A stretch of DNA of 64,000 nt. Source: Scilla litardierei (lineage: Eukaryota; Streptophyta; Magnoliopsida; Asparagales; Asparagaceae). The stretch is taken from the NCBI GenBank assembly GCA_030789695.1, contig CM061139.1:108164837-108228836 (forward strand), in the 5' to 3' direction. Under the pieces are notes generated by a model, which searched no databases, was not told the DNA's origin, and was given only the letters and a program-made list of their open reading frames with translations. This document shows, one piece after another, positions 25,850-31,800 of this stretch (position 1 is the stretch's first letter; the number at the start of each line of letters is the position of its first letter). The translations under genes were made by a program, and so were the position numbers.

Positions 25850-28800
25850 TGAAAAATATGTCATATATGTATAAAAAATGTACAAGTCGCGCCAAGACGA
25901 TCACAAGATAGGTTACAAAAATTAGGAGAGACTGGGGAGCGGTCACCAAATACATGCAACACCAAGTAGAAGGTCCGAACAACAAAAACATGGCCTTGAA
26001 AAGAAAAAGGGCCTCACATCAGGCCCCAATTACTAAGGACCAAGTCATCCGCAGTATCCCTCTCATCCAGATAAGTAGGGGAGAAGATCGTGGCAATATC
26101 TACAGAAATCTTGGCCATCAGGGACGTCTTGGGGAGAGATCGGGAGTGGAACACACGGTTATTCCTCTCTTTCTAGATAAGCCAAATAACAATGGAGAGG
26201 ACAAGCATGGAGAGTCACCCCACGATATTGATACTCTTTTGTTGCAAACTTCCGCCGAAGAAGGTGTGCATCACAATGGAGAGATTTGGAGCAAGAGGGA
26301 ATACGAAGTTTAAGCTTGCAAGTGGTCCAGACAAAGTCACTATACTCACAGCGGAAGAAGAGGTGATGAGCCGTTTCTTGGTGAGCATCACAGAAGATGC
26401 AGTTGGAAGTTAGGATGCTCTACGGGCCAAGAGGTGCGACGTGGGAAGCTTTTCGATGAGGGCATGGAGGAGGGTGATCACATACTTAGGCATATGCTCA
26501 GGAAACCAAAACAGGGAGCGAAGACGATAATGGGGCATGAGTACGAACAGAATCCCAAGCGAGCGGAGGGTGCACTCGGTAGTAGAACTCCATTCCCAAG
26601 AATCAATAGCTTCACCCAATAAGACTGAGCCAAAATGAGAAGAAAAAAGTAACATGCTGTCAGGGAGATCCCAGCTGCTGCCATTCCAGTAATCCGAAAC
26701 CCGCCGATACAATTGAAAGGGGGCAGGGGGCAAAGCTTCGCGATAGGATTGCATGGGAGCCAAGGATCAAACCCGAAGGAGGTGGTATGACCATTGCCAA
26801 CCTGGCGACGTAGACACGCCAAGGCCGCCTCGCGCCCATGAAGGACGTGCTTCCAAGATCCAAGTCCATCGGGCAAGGCTGACAGAGAAAGAGGGGGTCA
26901 TGCCGCAGTTATGCCATCCTTATGAATACAACCCAAGGTGAGGAAGAGTGAAGGAGGCGCCATAAGAGTTTAATGCTCACCGCCATGCCCACATCACGAA
27001 GGTTACAGAGGTCAATCCCCCCTTCGATCCGAGGCTTACACATATCATGCCACTTCCAAAGATGGAACTTGGGTTTCCAGATGAAGTCCTTGCATATACG
27101 ATCAATCTCTGCTAGAACGGAAGCCTGAATAGGAAAAGATTGGATCCAATAGGAGACCATACCATGAATCACAGTACTAACAAGCTAAATCCGGCTAGCA
27201 ATGGAGAGGAGTCTAAAGGACCAGCCGGTGAGCCTAGCCTTAATTTGTCCAAAAGCCCGGAATACATCTTGGCCGAGTGGTATGTAGGCGAGAGAGGGAG
27301 ACCCAAATATTTGACAGGAGGGGTGTCGATGGGAATGCCCAGGATATCAGCCAGTTCATCCTTCAGGGTGCATCCCTTGCTAAGCATAATACTACTTTAC
27401 CCCTTATTCACCTCAAGGCCCGTGAATTGATGGAAAGTGACGAGAGCTAGTTGAGAGCATCGAAAAAGAGGGTCCGCCTTGCAGAAGACAAGCAGTCGTC
27501 GGAAAAAAGGTCGGAAGGAACCCCTCCATCCTCTACTTGGGTGGGTGGATGGCCATTGAAAGGCAATCAAAGTGCATGAGAGGTGAAGAATTTGGTCGGA
27601 AGGAACCCCTCCACCATCTGCTTGGGCAGGTGGATGGCCATTGAAAGGCAATTAAAGTGCATGAGAGAGGTGAAGAATTTCATAGCAATGACGAAGATGA
27701 AAGGAGAGACGAGATCCCCTTGGCGGATCCCCTATTTCCAGAAAAGAAACCAACATGAAAGCCATCAACCAATACGGAGGAGGGAGAGGAAATGCACTCT
27801 TGGATCCAATGAATAAAGGGAGCAGGAAAACCCAATTGGTCCATGAAGAAATAGACAAATTTCCGATTAACACTATCAAAGTCCTTCCGAAGGTCAAGCT
27901 GAATGCATGCCCGCGCTCCCGTCGAGATGGAGAAATCCCTAATGATCTTGTAGGCAAGAAGTGAGGAGTCAGATATAAGTTTATCCTTGATGAAAGCTGA
28001 CTGGTTTCAAGAAATAAGTTCTGGAATGACACTGGCAAGTCGGCGACTAGGGACCTTGGAGACAATCTTATAGATCCCATTACAGCAGGAGATATGCCTA
28101 TAGTCCGCCATAGAGGATGCCGATGGAAACTTCGGAACCAAGGTGAGGAAGGTGTGATTAATTTGCTGGAGCATCCTGCCAGATCTAACGAAAGAGTGAA
28201 CCGTCGCCAGAACATCCTTACCAACAACGCCTCACAGTTCCTGAAAGAAAAGGGGAGAGAAGCCATCTGGACCGGGGATTTATCTTTATCAAGAGAAAAG
28301 AGGGCATCCTTAATCATCCCATCTATGACATCACGGGCAATCCACGCAGATGCATTCGAGGAGAGAATGTTTTTAGTCACCGTGTTGGAAAAAGTGTTCC
28401 AGTAGGAGTCCTGGGTGAAGAGGTTAGAGTAGAAATTCACGGCGTCCGAATGAAGCTTATGAAGATTGGAAGCAAGATCCCCCCGGGAGACACTAAGTGA
28501 AGAAGACTATTTCAGGACGATCTCTCCTTGATTGAAACATAAAATAACTTGGAGTTTCGGTCCCACTGAGCTAATCAAGTCTGTCTACTCTTTTGCCTAG
28601 CATGGCTTTCCTCCCCGTCCAAGGCGGAGATAAGCTTCCTATTTAGTGCACGCTCTTGGACTAGAAGTGACGGGTCATGGAGGAAACCCAGAGTATACCG
28701 AAGCGAAACCAACTCATCCCTGATTTCAGCATAGCAAGTGCGACTCCCCCAGGAACCCACCCAAGATTTCATGGTCACCTTAAGAGATTTGAGCTTGGAC

Positions 28801-31800
28801 ACAAGACGTAGCATGGCGGATCCTACATAATGATTACATCAAACATGAAGTAAGATAGTATAGAATATATGGAGTTGGAGATAATTAGTGAAGAACCTGA
28901 AGGGCTTGGGCCGAGAGTTGATGGGGTGAATAATATGCAGCAACAGTGGAGAGTGATCGCTAGTACCCAGGGGAGGTAATTAACAAAGGAAACAGAGATG
29001 GCATCTGCCCAAGGGGCATTAGAGAGAACCCGATCAAGGCGGCAAGAGATATGATCAGCATCCGTACTATTATTGCTCCAGCTCAGGGGACACCCAACAC
29101 TTCTGACGTCATCCAAACAACAAGACTCAATACATGCATTAACGTCCTCCAACAATGAGTGTAAGAGAAGGCAATCCCCGCCTTTTCGCCAACAACTCGA
29201 GTAGACTTAAAGTCTCCAAGGACCGCCCAAGGGTACCCAACGAAGACATTACTGTTAAGAATAAGAGAGCTCCAAAGCCGGGTCCGATCCGAAGCCGAGT
29301 TGAAAGCATAGACGATGGTGATGATAGAAGAAAACCCCCCATTATTCGAACACTTAAGCGAGCTGTGTTGCTCAGAGGCAGAAGCTTTGGTGCAGTCCCA
29401 AACCGCGGGGTCAAAAGTGATCCAAATGCTTCCTTTGGCCGCAAACTCATAATTGTGGAAGAAAACCCAATTCTTGGGAAAACAAGAAGTCACCTTATCC
29501 CCACTTGGGTCCAAAATTTTGGTCTCCAGCAAACCGACCAAAGAAGGCCTATATTTTGAAACGTGATGATTCACATCCATGCGCCGGGCTTTAGAGTTAA
29601 GATCACTGACATCCCAAACAAAAATAGACATTTTCTAAAGCGGGGTGGCCGTTCTACTTCCCGTCACCCGAGTGAAGGCCATGGCTTCAGGGATAGTGGG
29701 TATAGTTATTTTGGATGTGTGAATAATATCGACCAATGAGAGCCATTCCGGATTATGTATGACTTTGGGATTGGGGCTTTTTGATTTGGATTTGCGGGTG
29801 GAGGGGGTGGGACCTCCTGTAGGGGCATGAGTGGCTGAGGGTTGGCTTATGGGGGTTTGGTGGCTAATATGGGCGGTGTGGTGGCTAGAGGGGGATATGA
29901 ATAGCGGGGAGTGTGCAAAGGCCATTACGGGGGTGTTATTTAGGGGACAAGGTTGAGGGGGAGGGGGTGCAAACTATCAACAACTAAATTCGCAGCAGCA
30001 CCATCATTCACCCCAATACCACCAACCAGTGAAGGCAAATGTAAAGCATTGGAAGATAAAATTCCGGGGCTCGGAAAACTTTCTGGCCCCAAAGGCAAAT
30101 GTGGCAGAGAGGGAAGGCCATTCCCAAGAGTAACCTTGAACTTCGGCAACACATATGTCATATCGACAGACTGCATAGGATCAACGTCCTCAGCCAGGAC
30201 AAGGGCCAGCACGCCGGGTTGCAAAATCTCAGCGGCATCACTACTAGAGCATGCGGGATCATGAGAAGACATGATAGGGGGCTCAGCGGGGGGAGGGGGG
30301 CGTTGAGGCTGCTGGGGCCTTCAACGATGGGCAACAATCTATCAGAGACAACAACCAGCACACATGGACCATCTGACTGCAACGGAGCAGCACTAACATG
30401 CATAGGACACCGAACGTCAGAAGACAGAGAGGAAGACAGAGTTGGCTCAGAGGGGGTGGACTGTGGCTACTGTTTGGGAGGACAAGAGGGCTCAGCGATG
30501 GCAGCGGACGGTGGCTTCGAAGGCGACACACACTGGGTAATGTCGTGGCCAAAGGAGCGGCAGTGGGTGCAACGAGGGGGCTTCCTCTCCTAAACAACAT
30601 GGACATCTGTGAGAGTCCCATCATTAAGTTTAACAGAAACATAATCATGAAATTGTGAGTTCGAATCTATCTCCACAAAGCAGTGGGCAAATGCCAGATG
30701 AGATGCAGTCGTCGTAGCTTTGTCGGTAAATAGAGGGTTGCCAATGGCACTGACAATCCTCCCTATAATGGAGTTGGACCAGAATTGGATGGGGAGGTTA
30801 GGAAGCGAATCCAAAGCGGAATAGCCGAGAGCAGATCTTGATTAAGCCCGATGGTAGGGGACCAATGCTGGAGCATAATCAGACGACCATCGAATAGCCA
30901 TAGCCCCCTGTGAAGCATGGCTACACAGTCAGCATTGTCGGTGAACTGGAAGAAGAAACCATTTTCCCGAGTGTGAATGCAAAGTTCTCCCTTGGTTTTC
31001 CAAGCACGACTAGTCCACGATCGGAGATGGTTGTAATAGGGTTGTCGCCAACAATATAACCCATCAGAGTGCTAGCCCAATGAAGTGCAGCAGCATCTAC
31101 CTCCGTAGCTGGAAGGGCAACAACAACCCCGGACTCAGAGGGGATCAGAGCAGTGAAATGCAACTCATAGTTGGAGGAGATAGAGCGCCAAAGAGAGCAA
31201 ATATCGCTGTAAGGAGTAGCAGAGTACGTAGATCGAGGAATAGCTATATATTTATTGAAGCATGAGTCTTGTTGATTCATTAGAAAATTTTATTTATTAT
31301 TTTTTACATTTGTTGATTCATTAGGAAAAAAATCAGGGAGGGAAGTTAGAATTACAAGAAAAAAGAAATTGCGAAAGAATAATCAAAACATAAAAAAATA
31401 TTGCTAAACAAAAAAAGAAAATGCCCATCTTGTTAAAAATTGGAGGATCGATTATTTGTGGTATGCAAAAAAATCTTTTCTAGAGTATTTTTCTAATGAT
31501 GAGAAATAAAAAAAATAGTGAAAGGATAAATAACAAACAAAACAAAGTAACTCTTAGAAGTTATAAATACACAATATATAAATAAATACAAAAGGTTAAT
31601 ATGAAACAAAGTATGAGAAAAAAAGAGCATGAAATAAATTATAAATTAATTTTTTGAACACTTAAATAAAAAAGTTCAAAAGAACGAATAAAATAGAGAA
31701 AAGTTCAAAAGAAAGAACAAAATAGAGAAACAAAGAAATTGTAACATAAAAAATAATTATGGTAGAACCTTATATAGGTAAGCTTTAAAAAATGGAGGAA

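Larger units (their letters stand above)
25870..31285 (-). mobile_element. L1-type LINE, broken, about 5.4 kb
   Basis: Non-LTR retrotransposon with ORF1 (31280 down to about 29650) and ORF2 (29631 down to about 26400), followed by a 3' region to about 25870. Domain order is nucleic-acid-binding ORF1 with CCHC knuckle, APE-type endonuclease, RT, and C-terminal RT-associated zinc region, as in plant L1 elements. No clear poly(A) or target duplication was fixed. Frameshifts and stops occur throughout, so it is inactive. Confidence 0.82.

Noticed and set aside
26753..30658. Many 60-160-codon + strand frames within the LINE
   Set aside because: Antisense shadows of the LINE ORFs, which show ordered endonuclease, RT and zinc-knuckle motifs on the - strand.
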